The notes: generated by a model from the letters alone, not told the origin. A DNA stretch of 64,000 nt from Corbicula japonica (GCA_038501625.1 JAZAYU010000227.1:124001-188000); one strand, 5' to 3'. Positions 35,889 through 48,779 are shown, counted from the stretch's first letter. A program made the numbers and translations.

Positions 35889-36637
35889 GAAATTATTTTT
35901 GTAACTGACAAAACAGTCTCCGCCTAAATTACCATAAATGGGTGTACACAAAATCAACTGTCAAACTGCAGTTAGTTTTGTGGCTTGTAAACATGTACTG
36001 AAAGAATATTTTAGAAAGCGAATTATGCCATTTTTTATCTGAAAACACAATGGGTCTCAGGGGAAACCTGTGTGAGAGTGTATGTTGGGTGGAGAAACAA
36101 GGGTTCGTCAGTGAAAGTTCCATGTAACCCTTTACTCCATAAATACATCTTTTATCTCTTGGCAAAACAGTTAATATCCAGATCAGCCGACACATCCGTG
36201 CATTCCGATCATGATCTACACAGTCCTCTTTTAGACTCAGTGAGTTATTTTTGACAAAAAAACCCAACAGCAACGAACAGTGGTGTAACTCCAGATCAGA
36301 TGGCATTGATTTTATGGCTGATCTGGATCTACACTTGTCCCTATGTGATAACGGAAGTGTCTATGGAGTAAAGGGTTAAACATTTTAAGAAGATGAACGC
36401 TCAAATCAATATTCAAATGAGTTCCTTTACCTTTCTCTTTGTAAGTCACGCCTACTTTCACGCTTTAAAAGATCGTAAGCGAACAATACATGTTCGTCAT
36501 TAAATGTTCGAACAATAATCGTGAGCAAATTGTCCTATAATAACACATTTCCGACGCGCAACATTATGAGAATTAAGGTTCGAAATATTTGAAAAATACC
36601 GCATGGTCATTGGATCAAAAATAATTTCAACCATTAT
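35880..36637. repeat. Pair of 22-bp perfect inverted repeats about 760 bp apart
   Basis: ATAATGGTTGAAATTATTTT plus TG at 35880-35901 has its exact inverse at 36616-36637. They bracket the short inverted-repeat element at 36124. They may be termini of an element, but no target duplication is evident and the match stops abruptly on both sides. Confidence 0.5.
36124..36379. mobile_element. Short inverted-repeat element (MITE-like), second copy
   Basis: TAACCCTTTACTCCATAAAT at the left and GTCTATGGAGTAAAGGGTTA at the right are inverse. Inside, ATCCAGATCAGCCGACA pairs with GGCTGATCTGGATCTACA. Same architecture and arm core as 12480-12710, with changed end sequences, so it is a related subfamily. 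Non-coding. Confidence 0.8.
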
Positions 36638-36639
36638 TA

Positions 36640-36745
36640 CAAAATAGTGAACAATGCATATCAGGAATAGCCACATTCATACCACACAACCGTTCCACAC
36701 AAGCATCAAAGAAGAAAAGAGAGGATCTGTTGAAATACATTTATA
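36640..36745 (+). repeat. Dispersed repeat family 2, fragment
   Basis: GCATATCAGGAATAGCCACA followed by TTCATACCACACAACCGTTCC and AAGAAAAGAGAGGATC matches the copies at 47625, 54720 (inverse), 60838 (inverse) and 61765, which share GCATATCAGGAATCGCCACA and a GAGAGGGAGAGAGCATG-like tract. Confidence 0.65.
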
Positions 36746-39320
36746 CTTACAAAGAAAAGGCAACTTGGCCGCTTCTGCAACAGAGTGAAATATACAAGAC
36801 ATAGTTGAAAATGTTCTTGTCTTTGTATAATGGGGAACTTCTGGTTTGAAATCCATTTCATAATCTCAGTAAATACTAAAACTTAAAGTTTTCAGATAAC
36901 TAAATGTATCATGTTTTCTTTTCTGCTCTGTGTGAATGGTGTAAATAAAGTCGGATTACGTTAGTTTCTATTCAGTGCTGCATTATTGTACTGTACTAAC
37001 ACAATAGATGATTTTATTACGGATGAGTTATCTTTTGCTATTAATTTAAGACCATTTACAAACTGATACTTTGACTACGTTAAAGTATTAATATAGTTTG
37101 ATTATAGAGTCGCTACAATTTGCTTATAATTTTCCGTACTAAATATTTATTTTAGAGGACGCCGGTCATTAATGACCTGTCTTGTTATGAAGACCAGTAA
37201 TGACAATTCAGACCTTCATATTAATGTCTATTGCGTAATTATAGTTTACAATAGCTCATAGGCCAATTTGTCCGGATAGAACAATCCAACTGTATCGACG
37301 GATTTGTTTTAAAGTGAAACTTTTTCAAATCGTATTAACTTATTGAAAATATAAATTGTTTATATAATTAAGTTGACAGAAACTATAGAGAAAAGCGTAG
37401 CCATTAAAATTCGAGGTATTGATTGCTGTTTATTAACACAAACTAGAACGAAAAAAATTTCTTAATATATCTAGATTTAATATGGACGTGCAGCTAAGGA
37501 AAAAATTCAAAAATGTTTCCAATTGGCCATTTGGCTGTCGGTGTTATTTTTCCTATAGTCCATTAGTGATCTTAATATGATTGTCTGTGTTTTTCCATTA
37601 CGATGTTCCCTTTGTAGCCTTTTCGAACGACCGGTTAATGAGACTAAATGAACAAATGTAACAATTGGAATTGTTCATAATACACGTAATAAAGATCCAT
37701 AATCGACAGTATCAATACCGAAACACGAATATTTTCATTGATTAGTGAAGTTAACGTTTATCAATTACTACCCACGAATAGTTGAATTCTCACCGAACTT
37801 GCAACTCGTATTTTAAGTTTTGTCGCGTTTGGTGTCCTTTGAAGTTATCTTTCCATCTACTTCAAAGCGTTGTTAAAAGTCTCTAGTATTAGTGACTTCT
37901 AATATAATAAATCTAATTTAGACATGCCACATTTACAGAAATGCAATATTCGAAGCATTTACTTATTTTAAATTCTTATTAGTGCTAGATCTACTGTGTG
38001 TAAAAAACCCAAACATTAATCTTATAAACTTCCTAAAGTAATAAAAAATTCTCTGCGATGTACAAGTCGGCTCTGGAAACTGGACACCTGCAATATATCC
38101 TACATACCACATATTAAAAACTTTAAACTTTATAAAATGTGTTGCTTCTGAATCCATTGTTTGCAAATCGGAATTTAATTGTTATAGTATCTTTTTGGGC
38201 ATGCCCATTCTTGCAATAACATTTTTATTCCACAGATCGCTGTCATCAACGTCAGTAATCACGTTGTTAATGTGCCCGAATAGACGTTTCCTGATATTAC
38301 AGTGAAAACAAATCGAATCGTAGATGACCTTGGTTTGGTGATACTGTCAATTCTTTGGTGCTCGGATTATCTCAACTAAAATTTTATGTTACAGTACAAA
38401 ACACTAAAATGTTGGAAACTGTCATTTAATCTTGATAAAACTTGAACAATTGGACATTTTTTTAAGAGTGAAAGACAATACAAAAACAAACACACAAACT
38501 AATTCTTAAAGGAAATAAATTACACAGCATTTAAAAGGTCACCACTTAAGAAACTATATAACTGATGTGAAACAAAAATAGCTTTTTACTTTATAAATAG
38601 CAATTCTTATTATAAAAGAACAATATCAAAATCGAAGCAGTTGATAAGTTTTAATTTTTTTCGAAATTAACCAATCAGAATCTAGCTGTCATTTTCAGTT
38701 CTGTTATTAGGGACCAGATTATAATACACTTAACTACTTGTCTAAGTATACACTTTTTTCCTCCTGATATTTTTCATATTTAAAGAACGAAATTTTAACT
38801 GTTATACCAAGCAATTGACAATCTGTGTGGTCTAAACTTGGAAGGCGTGTACGAAATGAGCTAGGATTCCCAAAGGATTCATTAAGAACTGTATAATCTC
38901 AATGCTATGGAGGTGGTGATACGCGATATTAACTGATTTTGTGAATTTGTATTCTGAGGGTGCCAGTATTCTAAATGATTGTTATTTTTAATATTGTTTT
39001 ACAAATAAATCAGTTAGTATTTATTGCACGTATTATGGAAAGTTTTAGAGCAATAGCTCAATTATCAAGCCAGTAATGCCCCAGTACGAAGGTGTATTCT
39101 TAGAAAAGTTGTTAAGTGTACATAGTGAACGATAACCAAGTAACGACATGAAATGACAAAATTAAATGTTTGTCACCTAAGAAAGAGAAACCAGACAGAA
39201 CAAATTCAAAAGCAAAATATTTACCTGCACTGCATATCGTAATAACAATATCAAAAACAAACACAAAAATAAATGGACATCAACAAGAATGAGACACAAT
39301 TAAAAGGGACTATTAGACGC
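36746..39320. other. A+T-rich intergenic region
   Basis: No gene, RNA or repeat recognised over about 2.6 kb. A short palindrome (GGTCATTAATGACC) sits at 37163-37176. The 67-codon minus frame at 37963-38166 lacks any motif. Confidence 0.45.
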
Positions 39321-39600
39321 TGAACATGGAATGGTACAGTGTATTTATCTTGAACTACTTCATTGAATGTTTCAAAGCCATATGCTTATCGTCGTTTTGT
39401 GTGGATCAGATTTGTACTGTTACAGGTAACTGTGTAGATATTTCGCCGAACCTTTGTTAAGCGACGTGAAAAGTAATACGCATTTGCATTACTCCCCATA
39501 AACAGGCTCAATAAACCCGAGCCTGCAATACTTTCTTTTCTGGCTTGTTCTGTGGCTTTCAAAGTTTCAATGTTCTGCTATCTAAATAAACATATTTTAT
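39321..39600 (+). repeat. Dispersed repeat family 1, diverged copy
   Basis: Contains CGCTGAACATGGAATGGTA, then GGATCAGATTTGTACTGTTA, ATTACTCCCCATAAACAGGC, GAGCCTGCAATACTTTC and GTGGCTTTCAAAGTTTC, in the same order as the copies at 43805 and 53365. No coding capacity. Confidence 0.75.
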
Positions 39601-40294
39601 AGTTGTATTAAGCACTATAACGTTATCAACTACATTCAAAGATATGATTTCCTTTTCTCGACATCCTGAGATTAAGGGAGAACTGCCATCTCTGTCTCGC
39701 GTTAAATTTCCCAACATTTAACTCAATCATAATAATGATTAGGTTCTAGTGCCACAGTTGTATCTCTTCAATATTCAATGTCATATTAAACCATATTTTT
39801 ATCTGAATTGAACACATCCCGCAATTTCATAAAAATAACATTTGGCAGATCTGTGTTCAAAACTTTGAATAGCATCAAATCATGCGAGCTCGCTTCGCGA
39901 TAATCTACTTAAATCTTTCTACTCAAGAATGTAGCCGCCATTACTATACGTATAAGTACGTATCTAGATTGTAGAAAGTTCCATTCACAACATCATGATA
40001 TATGACCTAAATCACGTTTCTGTCGCCAAATTACTTTCACCGTTAAATGAAATTACCATAAGAAAGGAATTACGATAACCGAATGTTGTACAACGTTTAA
40101 TTGCTTTCCTCAGGAGAGAAAACAATAATCCCAAGTAGCTGTCTCCAGATATATTTTGTAAGACAACAATTTCTGTGAAAAAATGGCACTTCTTTTCTTT
40201 CAAAACAGACGAAACTATGATATATTACTAGCATGTAAAGTACGCGCTGCCTTTCCTTTTGTAGGTAACATGTAATTAAAAACGCTCTATGCAA
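39601..40294. other. Unassigned spacer
   Basis: Two overlapping minus-strand frames at 40012-40318 have no recognisable domain. No gene seen. Confidence 0.45.
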
Positions 40295-40902
40295 AATATT
40301 GCTTGATAGGGCCGTCACACCATGACGTTCTGGCCAGCGTTCTACGACGTTTTAGGAAACGTTGTTAGTCGTCATGGTTGCTGGGATAGCGCCAGAACGT
40401 TCCTGGAACGTTTAACTAACGTTCGCCGAGCGTTGCATGCGTTCGGCTATCGTGAGGTAGTCGTTTCTCAAGCGTTACTTGGTTGTTACAAATCGTTCTT
40501 TTGCTTTGAACGACTCACTGGCGACCTGCCAACGACCGCTGAACGGTCCCCTAGCGCACGCAGCGTGTGACTAAAGTGGAACAAACGTTCCTTTGGCGTC
40601 CATTGAGCGTCATTCGAGCGTTACCCGAACGTCCATGCCTCAGCACGCTCGTCTAACGTTGACAAATCGTTCTTCGCGCGCCAGTGACACGTGAGAACAT
40701 GCTAGTGGGTTTACGGTTTTCTTACTTGGTCGCTGTTACATGCTTCTAGTGCATTAGACACACGCTAGTGGTGCGTTAGGCTAAACGTTAATAACACGCC
40801 AGATCTGTCATCCTCATTCTAGAACGTTCAAAAAATGAACGATTGAAACGTTCAGAGAACGTTGAACGGAACGTCATAGTGTGACGGATGTTGCAATATG
40901 AT
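40295..40902. mobile_element. CGTT-dense element with terminal inverted repeats
   Basis: CCGTCACACCATGACGTTC at 40312 is matched in inverse at 40869-40887 (GAACGTCATAGTGTGACGG), one mismatch. Similarity extends outward to ATATTGC/GCAATAT. The interior, about 570 bases, is richer in G+C than its surroundings and is crowded with CGTT, AACG and AACGTT motifs. A plus-strand 82-codon frame (40322-40570) runs through these motifs and shows no protein family. No transposase is present, so it would be a non-autonomous element; the superfamily is not clear. Confidence 0.75.
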
Positions 40903-43804
40903 ATCGTTGAAAAAATGTCTTTGTCTATATATTTATTCCATGTCATGAAATGTTTACAATTTGTGTATCAGCAAACAAAATGATAAAGCAAAAATATAAA
41001 ATGAAGAAAACCAAATAATCCTCCAATATGTATATCTTTTATAATCGAACTACTTGTATACTAGCACATACTGAAATCAAGTTTTTATCTGATTGTGTTT
41101 TTCAGTTATCAAGTGTTTTGGTTGTCTTTCATTTGGTATAAATGAAAACTTGTAATAAATAGAACTGTTCATATAACACATTAAACACGTGCCATATTCT
41201 AACGGAGGGCCCTACTCCCAGTATTACTAGAAGCTGCTTAATAGACGAAACGGTAATTATCGTACCGCAATAAAATGGCACCCAATTACTTGCTCTTTTC
41301 TCATCACTCTGTACTTAATTAGTAAATGGATTCGTAGTGTGTTTATGTTGATTTGCAAGTAACTTTTATTGAGTATGTCAAATAGAGCAGTTCTTGTGTT
41401 CGCTCGTCGTAAAGTCCACTATTCCCAAATTTCGATACACATCGGCACATCCTGCAAATAAAAAGTGTCTTGTAGAATCAATGATTTGAAACACGTATCA
41501 CTGTCATAATCTGTTCATGTATAAATTTCTTGCTCAATAATGTCTAAAGAGAAAGTCACACAAGTTAAATGTAAGGTCATATGCGTTAGCGGGGGATAAT
41601 TAAATTACACCATCAAAACGTAATGCCACGAGTGTGTCTATGCCTCCATGAAGTGAAGTTGCTAAGTAGATTTCGTTTTTGATATCCCTTCTTGTTCGAA
41701 TATGTTTTAACGTTTCGTCATTAGTACTCCAGTTTATCGACAATTGGTTTGGACATTTTCGTATGATTTGTTGTGTTTTTTTCCAAATTATTCAGAATTG
41801 AACGAGGAGAAAGCCAACGGGTTTTGTGTATACAACGTGTGATTATTACGAAGAACGGGCGTTACAATTGATATTCGTCCCTAGAATACTTCTATCCAAA
41901 TTTTATTCTCTGGCACAGTTAATAAATATATAACCAAGACAGTCAACTAAATTTAAAATATGTGCCGTGAACAAGTTTTACGAAAATTACCAGTAAACTT
42001 TCTCCTCGTTTTTTAAATATTGAAATGATGTTTGAGTTTTAAAAAATCTGTTTTGTCTGTAATTTTTGTATATATGTCTGTATGTTTTGTACTGCTGTAA
42101 TGGTTTCCTACATGTGAGTATGGAAGAAAATTTCTTTTTAAAGTCAATGGTTGTGAAAGATGACATCATATGCGGATGTTGCCACGGGTAACCACTTCTG
42201 TCAAAAAGTATTCTGTGAATTTCGATGATTATCACTTGCGTCTACAAACAGAGTAGAGTCACTATGTTAAAAGTCCTGTATTCACTTGATAAAATATAAA
42301 AATGACTTTCCTTTTAGATACAGTAGCGCATTTGTAAGTGAGGCAAAAATTCATGTCTAATCGTAAAACGTTTTATGTATTTTCGAGTAATACGGCTATA
42401 ATCTGTCCATTTATTTGTTTAATAACTAAGATATTTAAAAACATGGCAAATTTGATTTTTATTCACATATTAGTAATTTTGGTGAGAAGGTTGGCAGATA
42501 TCTTTACTCCTCACTTAAACACGAGACAGTAATGACCCAGTAATTACGTTCAAAATCTACTTTTGCCCAAAAGAATACCCCCTTCTTTTTTTGCTTACAT
42601 AAAAATTCCTGTCTAGCATTTCTTTTGGTAGAGTTGAGAAATAATCTTGTTACCTCAACAACGGCTGTATCTCCGATGTTACCATGCAATCACTTTACCT
42701 ATTCCTAAACTGAGGTAATGCTTAAACACTATAAACGAAAACGAGTAAACGGGTACTTCATTAACTTGAGTACCTAATAAAGAAACCAGTATTTTAGTAA
42801 TTGAAAACGAAAACAAGATTCAAATGCTTCTGAAATTGTGCTTAAATGAAAAAGGATGTTTTACAACCCAGCGGCGATTGGCACTTCTACAAAACTCGCA
42901 CCTGCATTTCAATTAACAATATGACAATACGATGTCATTGTCATGTTAACTGTTACCTGATTGTCGCGATTATGAATGCCGAAAAATGTCAGTAAAGCAA
43001 AAACTAGGATTTCTTACCCCTAAAATATTTAAAAGTTATCAAATTCAGACGTAATTTTAACTGAAGTAAGAAATACATTTTAACATAAACATTGGGGTGA
43101 AATGGTCAGCCTCGAACAGAACAAGAAAACCTCAAACTTGCCCAAACAGGGTTTTATATGAACAAACAAGTAAGTTGTCTTGGTGGAAAAACCACAACAC
43201 CCCCCCCCCCCCCATCAACTCGACAATGTTGCATACACCAGCACACAATTATTTAAAACATAATAATGGTTTAGTCAAGCAAAAGGCCGGGTACTTTAAG
43301 GCCGTACCGAGACCAGAACCCCTGGACTCAAGTCAGCAAGAAAACGATGTCAGTGATAAAAGAAACAGATCGAGCTTCTAGTTTTTTCCGCTTTTTACAA
43401 TATTCCCCTATGAACTTTCATAAACTCCAAAACCCTGCCACCGTCATTCGAACAAAGAAGTAAACTTTACTAAAAATGAATTAATTTAGAGAAATCTCCA
43501 CGCTCAATCCGTTTTATTAAAATAGGTAAATTTTCCCAATGTTTACATAATTTTCATAAAAGCTCACCTATAAAATTGATTACCATCATCGTCGTTGTTA
43601 GTTTCTGAAAGTATAGCATCCCTGAAATATAGGACTCCTTATTCAAAAAGAAATATTTATATTTGTACTTTCATGTTTAAACGCTACACACATAAATGTG
43701 AGCTTTGCGGGTTCCTTCGTTTCAAATTGAAAAAACAGATGACTTAGATGCAGAACAGAATTAGTGTTTCAGACACCACATCAAACGCCAGATTTATTTT
43801 CTAA
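40903..43804. other. A+T-rich intergenic region
   Basis: Frames of 60-94 codons (41987-42235, 42338-42532, 42504-42689, 43097-43381) have no family features. The last crosses a 14-base C run at 43200-43213, which may be length-variable. No gene or RNA recognised. Confidence 0.45.
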
Positions 43805-44100
43805 CCCATTCTTTTATCTGGGGACCATACGCCGCTGAACATGGAATGGTATTAATCTGAAAATACCTCATTTAAGGTTCCATGTTCACCGCCATATGCA
43901 AACAATCGTTTGGGATGGATCAGAATTGTACTGTTTATTGGTGTAAATATTGAGTCGCGCTTAACCCGGGGCTAGGCGGCTTGGGCAGTAATATGCAATC
44001 CCATTACTACCCATGAACAGGCTCAATCAAACCGAGCCTGCAGTATTTTCATATTTGTCGTGTTCGGTGGTTTTCAAAGTTCCCTTTTCATCTATTTCTG
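43805..44100 (+). repeat. Dispersed repeat family 1, near-complete copy
   Basis: Order of segments: CTGGGGACCATACGCCGCTG, ATGGAATGGTATTAATCTGA, GGTTCCATGTTCACCGCCAT, GGTGTAAATATTGAGTCGCG, GGGCTAGGCGGCTTGGGCAG, CATGAACAGGCTCAATCAAA, TCGTGTTCGGTGGTTTTCAA, ending near TCATCTATTTC. A short hairpin (AGGCTCAATCAAACCGAGCCT) lies near its 3' end. No ORF. It looks like a non-autonomous element; its superfamily is unknown to me. Confidence 0.8.
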
Positions 44101-47100
44101 GCCCGAATAATGAATATGTACATGTATATTGATTTCATTAATTGAATACAATTACAATTTTGAGCTATTTTTGACGTTTGTAATATTGATTTGTCAATAC
44201 GTTTCTTCACTCCGCCAACTGTCGTCCATCAATATCTTCATTTATATAATGTTCATGTGAGTCTGGGCGAACATTGAGTAGGCCTTAAACTTAAAGTCTG
44301 AAACAAATATTTTTTACCGAAGTTCATTTTTTTGCATTACATATTCCCATAAATAATTTTCTGTTGTTTTTCCCAAATGGAAATATCTCTTGCAAAATTT
44401 TGTTGATATTCACTTAAATCAGGGATTCATTTCAGACAGGCTTCATTTGCAGAAATCTGTTTTGTTTGAAACACGCTGACTCAATAGATGTTCGAATGTG
44501 TTATTTCCAATGTACGTATGTGACTTCGTTGTTGACTTCGTTGTATACCATGTACAAGTCTGCTGTCGACAAATAAAACATGTCAGTTTCCGCTAGGTGT
44601 CATATTTATATAAATTTGTAGATATTTACGTCCGCAAACAACCGATTTACACTTAAAATTATCAAAAGCTGAGGGTAACGCACTCAAACCTCACCCATAA
44701 AGTATTTATACGGACAAAGAGTGCTTGAGAATGATCCAACAGCTGTTTACTCATTTCAAGTATCATCAGCAGTAAACGCTGTAACCAGTTTAACATCACA
44801 TAATTGTCTAATCATTGTAGATGCAAACCACTTTCCCATTTATATTATTACAGTTCCGGCTATAAAGCACTTCACTGACGTCCTTCCGTTAATTGGGAGA
44901 GATTGGAACTGCATTAAGTGTTGCATTAAAAGGTTCTTTCTTAACACATAATTTGAAACTAGTTGCGTTAAACGCCTTCGAGTAGGTGCTTTTCATGAAT
45001 ATAGCCAATTAACTGTTTTTCTTTTACAGGAAAACAAAAATAAATAGTTGAATATAACACAATTCATGTCTATTAATGTAAATACAGTTCCTTAACAAAA
45101 TGGTCATCGCAGTTAAATAATCACGAATATATTTATGCTTAAAGTTGTCAAATACATTTACGAGGGATGTTCTGCAAGTCTATGGATAACTGACTGATAT
45201 ACTTAACAGCAGAACTATGAGTTTTGCACAATCGACCTTAAAGAACATAAAGGAAGTTGATAAATTTTGGAAAAGTGTATCAATTTTGGAAAGAGATACA
45301 CTTTGGATCGTTTTACTGTCATTTTTCCGGCTACGCTTTGACAAGAAAAAATAAAGCATATAAAACCATCTTTGCACATATGTTGCATTTTGTACCAATT
45401 GGCCTATTGCAATGTTGTTTGCCTATTTGTTTTGAAACCGACCTTTTTCAAAGGACACAATTTTAACTACCTGAAAGAGCATTTTGCGAAATGCTTTTTG
45501 GTTCACTCTAGGAACATTAACAGTAAGATTGAGACAATTAAAACAATTACAAAATGTACCATTTTCCGGTTTTGAACGAATTGGGTACACATCTGCATAG
45601 TAGTTATAATCTTACTGGATCTGGATAATCTGTCAAGATTTTCTTTCAAATAAAAGACTCGTTGATACCATATCGCGCACTATTCATCTACATATAGCGT
45701 CGTTTTTAAGAATTTCTGTTATTTGAATACATTTTGCCACACGCTCCAGTATTCGGTCGATCTTATTTTGCTGGATCTTTAACTGACTGTAACCCACAAT
45801 CAAAATTATTTTGCATATACAAAATGTCCAATACTATACGGCACTTTTCCTGACCCAACAACCATATTAACACTAGAAATTCCGGCAAAAATAATATATT
45901 TCAAAGAACAAATTAATTTACTGGGGTGTATTATGCTTAATCGAAATTCTTCAGTATAAGCAACAGCACATGCATCGTCTTTTCTTACAATGGTCAACAA
46001 CTGTTACAATGAAGTTAAAAATCTCTTCAAACTGGTTGGTTATTCGAGACATGTTTATACAACTCTGATAATGTTGGTTTTATACAAACCGACATTACCA
46101 TCCTCGTGGAAATAGTGTGCCAATACAAAACACAGTTCAAACATCCCCTTTACATGATGACTAGTTTATAGAATATATAAAATATCTGATGTTTTAACAT
46201 GTGTATGCTATTCAGACGATAAAGCAATATATCTTAGTAACATGATCATATCTATTATTCTAAGACTTGCACGAGGGAGCAATCTCAGTAATTGTTGTAA
46301 ACCATTTTGCATACGAATCGCACATACTCTCACGAGACATGGAGATGCATAACTAGAAAATTCTGAATTGGTGTTTAAAAACCGACGGAGTTAAACAATT
46401 ATAAATGAATTCAAACAATTTGAACTGAACGACACAAAGAAAGGGAACAAAAAATTTTACAACACAGTACATTGTACATTGATTCGCTTTCATTTTTTGT
46501 TTGACGGTTTGTCGTGGTGTATATATTTTAATCATAAAAAAATGTTACGTATATAATAGATTTTGACAGTTTCTGTTCAGGTTTTGGTGGCACCGCTTCG
46601 TGAATGCGGCTTATTAATTTTCGGTTTGGCTTGTGTTTACAAAGGTTTGTACGTACCATTCATCCGTTGTTTGTTCCTCGTGTTTTGGCAAAGGTTTCTG
46701 TGTTCAGCTCATTAGTTGTCGTCTTGATGTTTTGGTCTAAGAACGGGTATATGACAACTGGGCGGGTTTTTGTGGCGTTCTATGCCGTCCAGCTAAGAAA
46801 AACATGTTTATTTTTTTAAAATAAATACCCATTTAACTATCCCCCTGAACTTAATTTATACCGGGTGTCTTCAATATAGGGATGTTTACACTTATTGTAA
46901 CGTAAGTTATAGTTTGCGCCAGAGATCAGTTTTATTTTATGTATTTATCACATTTTAGATAAGCACATCATCAATGACAGAGCCTTGTCACGTGAGACTG
47001 GCTTTCACAGAGTGAGGAGTTGTGTATACCAAACCACGAGTACAGATTTAAAGAAGCCAAATCAGCTATCTTCATTTGTTTTATTTTTATGCAATGGTCT

Positions 47101-47224
47101 AAAACTCACAGTAATCGCGATAAATGTTACTTATTTACTACACTTAACCAATGTTCTAACTACACCGATATTTTGTTTTAATTTCTCCGCATAGAATATG
47201 AACACAGTCTTCAAATTTGAAATA
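44101..47224. other. A+T-rich intergenic region
   Basis: Frames of 60-76 codons on both strands (for example 44721-44951, 45180-45398, 45257-45466, 46604-46819) show no recognisable protein. No RNA gene or repeat seen over about 3.1 kb. Confidence 0.45.
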
Positions 47225-47600
47225 TAATAAGATGCACCATTTTACTTCCGGTTTTTCAAAATTTCCATTGAAATCCCTCCGTGCATTCTAAAACCAAGGA
47301 TATTGAATCGAGGTGAGGGCAAAACCAGAAGTCACAAAATTGACCGTAGCTTTTGTATATAGGATATACATAAACCTGCAAAAAGTGCTGAAACCTCTTC
47401 TGTGTAACAGCGAAACAATCGCATTATTGCAGAATTGCATAGTATTGTTCAAAATTACTTAAAAATCCATATTTAAACAATGAGACATGAACTTTCGTTT
47501 ATGGAGAATATACCCACTACCGACAATTTTGTTACTTTTGGTTTTACCCCTACCTTGATTTAATGCCATTGGTTTCTAAACCCGTGAAGAAAATTTAATA
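47225..47600. repeat. Imperfect foldback element of about 300-370 bp
   Basis: Left arm at 47287-47343 (TCTAAAACCAAGGATATTGA, then GAGGGCAAAACCAGAAGTCA and CAAAATTGAC) is inverse to 47522-47579 (GACAATTTTGTTACTTTTGG, then TTTTACCCCTACCTTGATTT and TTTCTAAAC). About 75% identity by eye over 58 bases, with a 180-base interior. No coding capacity; likely a decayed inverted-repeat element. Confidence 0.65.
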
Positions 47601-47624
47601 TTTTTTTTCAAACAAACAGGTGAA

Positions 47625-47735
47625 ATATGCATATCAGGAATCGCCACATTCAGAAAATACAGCCTCTCCACACAGTCAAGAAAAAGAGAGGGAGAGAGCA
47701 TGGTTAATAAAATGATCATGAAGTAAAAAGGATGC
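47625..47735 (+). repeat. Dispersed repeat family 2, fragment
   Basis: ATGCATATCAGGAATCGCCA, CAGCCTCTCCACACAGTCAA and GAGAGAGCATGGTTAATAAA then ATGATCA are inverse to 54870-54970 almost base for base. The 3' part of the family (the TTTAAACC and GGTGCACCAACCTCAC segments) is absent here. Confidence 0.8.
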
Positions 47736-47900
47736 GTATAGAGGATACAACATAAGTGATCATTTTATACTGAAATTATTTAACGAGTCGTCTAAATCGA
47801 TATAAAACGAGGCTTTTGCCGAGTTTAATATCGATTTAAATGACGAGTTTAATAATTTCAGTATAAAATGATCACGAATGATGTATTCTATTTATCACAT
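47735..47900. repeat. Palindromic foldback of about 120-165 bp
   Basis: GTGATCATTTTATACTGAAA then TTATTTAACGAG at 47756 is inverse to 47836-47875, ending ATAATTTCAGTATAAAATGA then TCAC. In the centre TCGATATAAAACGAGGC and GCCGAGTTTAATATCGA meet across TTTT. Weaker pairing continues outward. No ORF. Probably a foldback element. Confidence 0.8.
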
Positions 47901-48779
47901 ACCCTGAAAAACAAACAAAATCCATGAATTGTCCCTCTCTATCGCCTAGTAGAGCGAAATTAAAACGTGTGTAATTCGGTCGTATCGGGTGATACATAAG
48001 CTAGTCCCCAAAGAATTGATCCTACCGTTTTCCCATTTGCCAAAATAAGTAAAAATAAATAGATAAAATTAACTGCGCTAGAGTCTAGATAAAAGAATTT
48101 ACCAGTTATCGGCTTCTGAATTTGTGTTCAATTTAATAAATCGATCTACTGTATGACGTCATTTGTGTAAACTTTCAAAGCGGTATATGACAACATTGGA
48201 ATTTACTGGATATAAACTCATATTTTGGATTGAAAATGTGTTTCTAGTGTTTTGATTTTATTTCGGGGATGTTTTAAAATCACACCGACGATGTTCTGAA
48301 AACGATGTCGGCGTCTTGGTCATTTTATTTTCGATTTAAACGAAATGAAAATGGCTTTGTTGCTGTTGTTGAATTTCATCATAGACTTTCGGCGTATTGC
48401 TATCATACGGAGTAATCAAGATGTCAGAAAGTTATATTTTCCGTGAATATTATCAATAAAAGGAATGCTTAAGTTCCTTATAGAAGCTGCTTGCTTGCCT
48501 GAAGTGGTCCGATGGTAAAAGTAAGTCATTTCATAAATTTGTTTTGATCGCTGAAAACGCGGATGAATAGTGATTCGGCTACGATATATAACTAGTTATA
48601 TTATATATCGAAAATATATAACGGATGTTATTACACTCCCACACCGGAAGATATGTGATAAATTTTTAAATTTCAAGTTTGCTGTGTATATCCCGAATCC
48701 TTGCTGAGAAAATTAAAAAAAATATGCTCGGTGTAGTTAAAACATTGGTTAAGCGTATTTGCTGTTTATATATCTAGAC
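47901..48779. other. Unassigned spacer
   Basis: Contains a short A+T palindrome (GATATATAACTAGTTATATTATATATC-like, about 48583-48610). A minus-sense echo of the TTTATCACATA motif at 47894 occurs near 48652 (TATGTGATAAA), perhaps another element end. No gene seen. Confidence 0.4.

Noticed and set aside
40322..40570. 82-codon ORF in the CGTT-rich element
   Set aside because: Explained by the high G+C motif-rich interior, which has few stop codons; no family motif.
43097..43381. 94-codon plus-strand ORF containing a proline run
   Set aside because: The prolines come from a 14-base C run of doubtful length; nothing else in the frame resembles a protein family.
44101..47224. Several 60-76 codon frames that might be small exons
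   Set aside because: No splice-site-bounded frame with protein-like composition could be singled out, and densities match chance in A+T-rich DNA.
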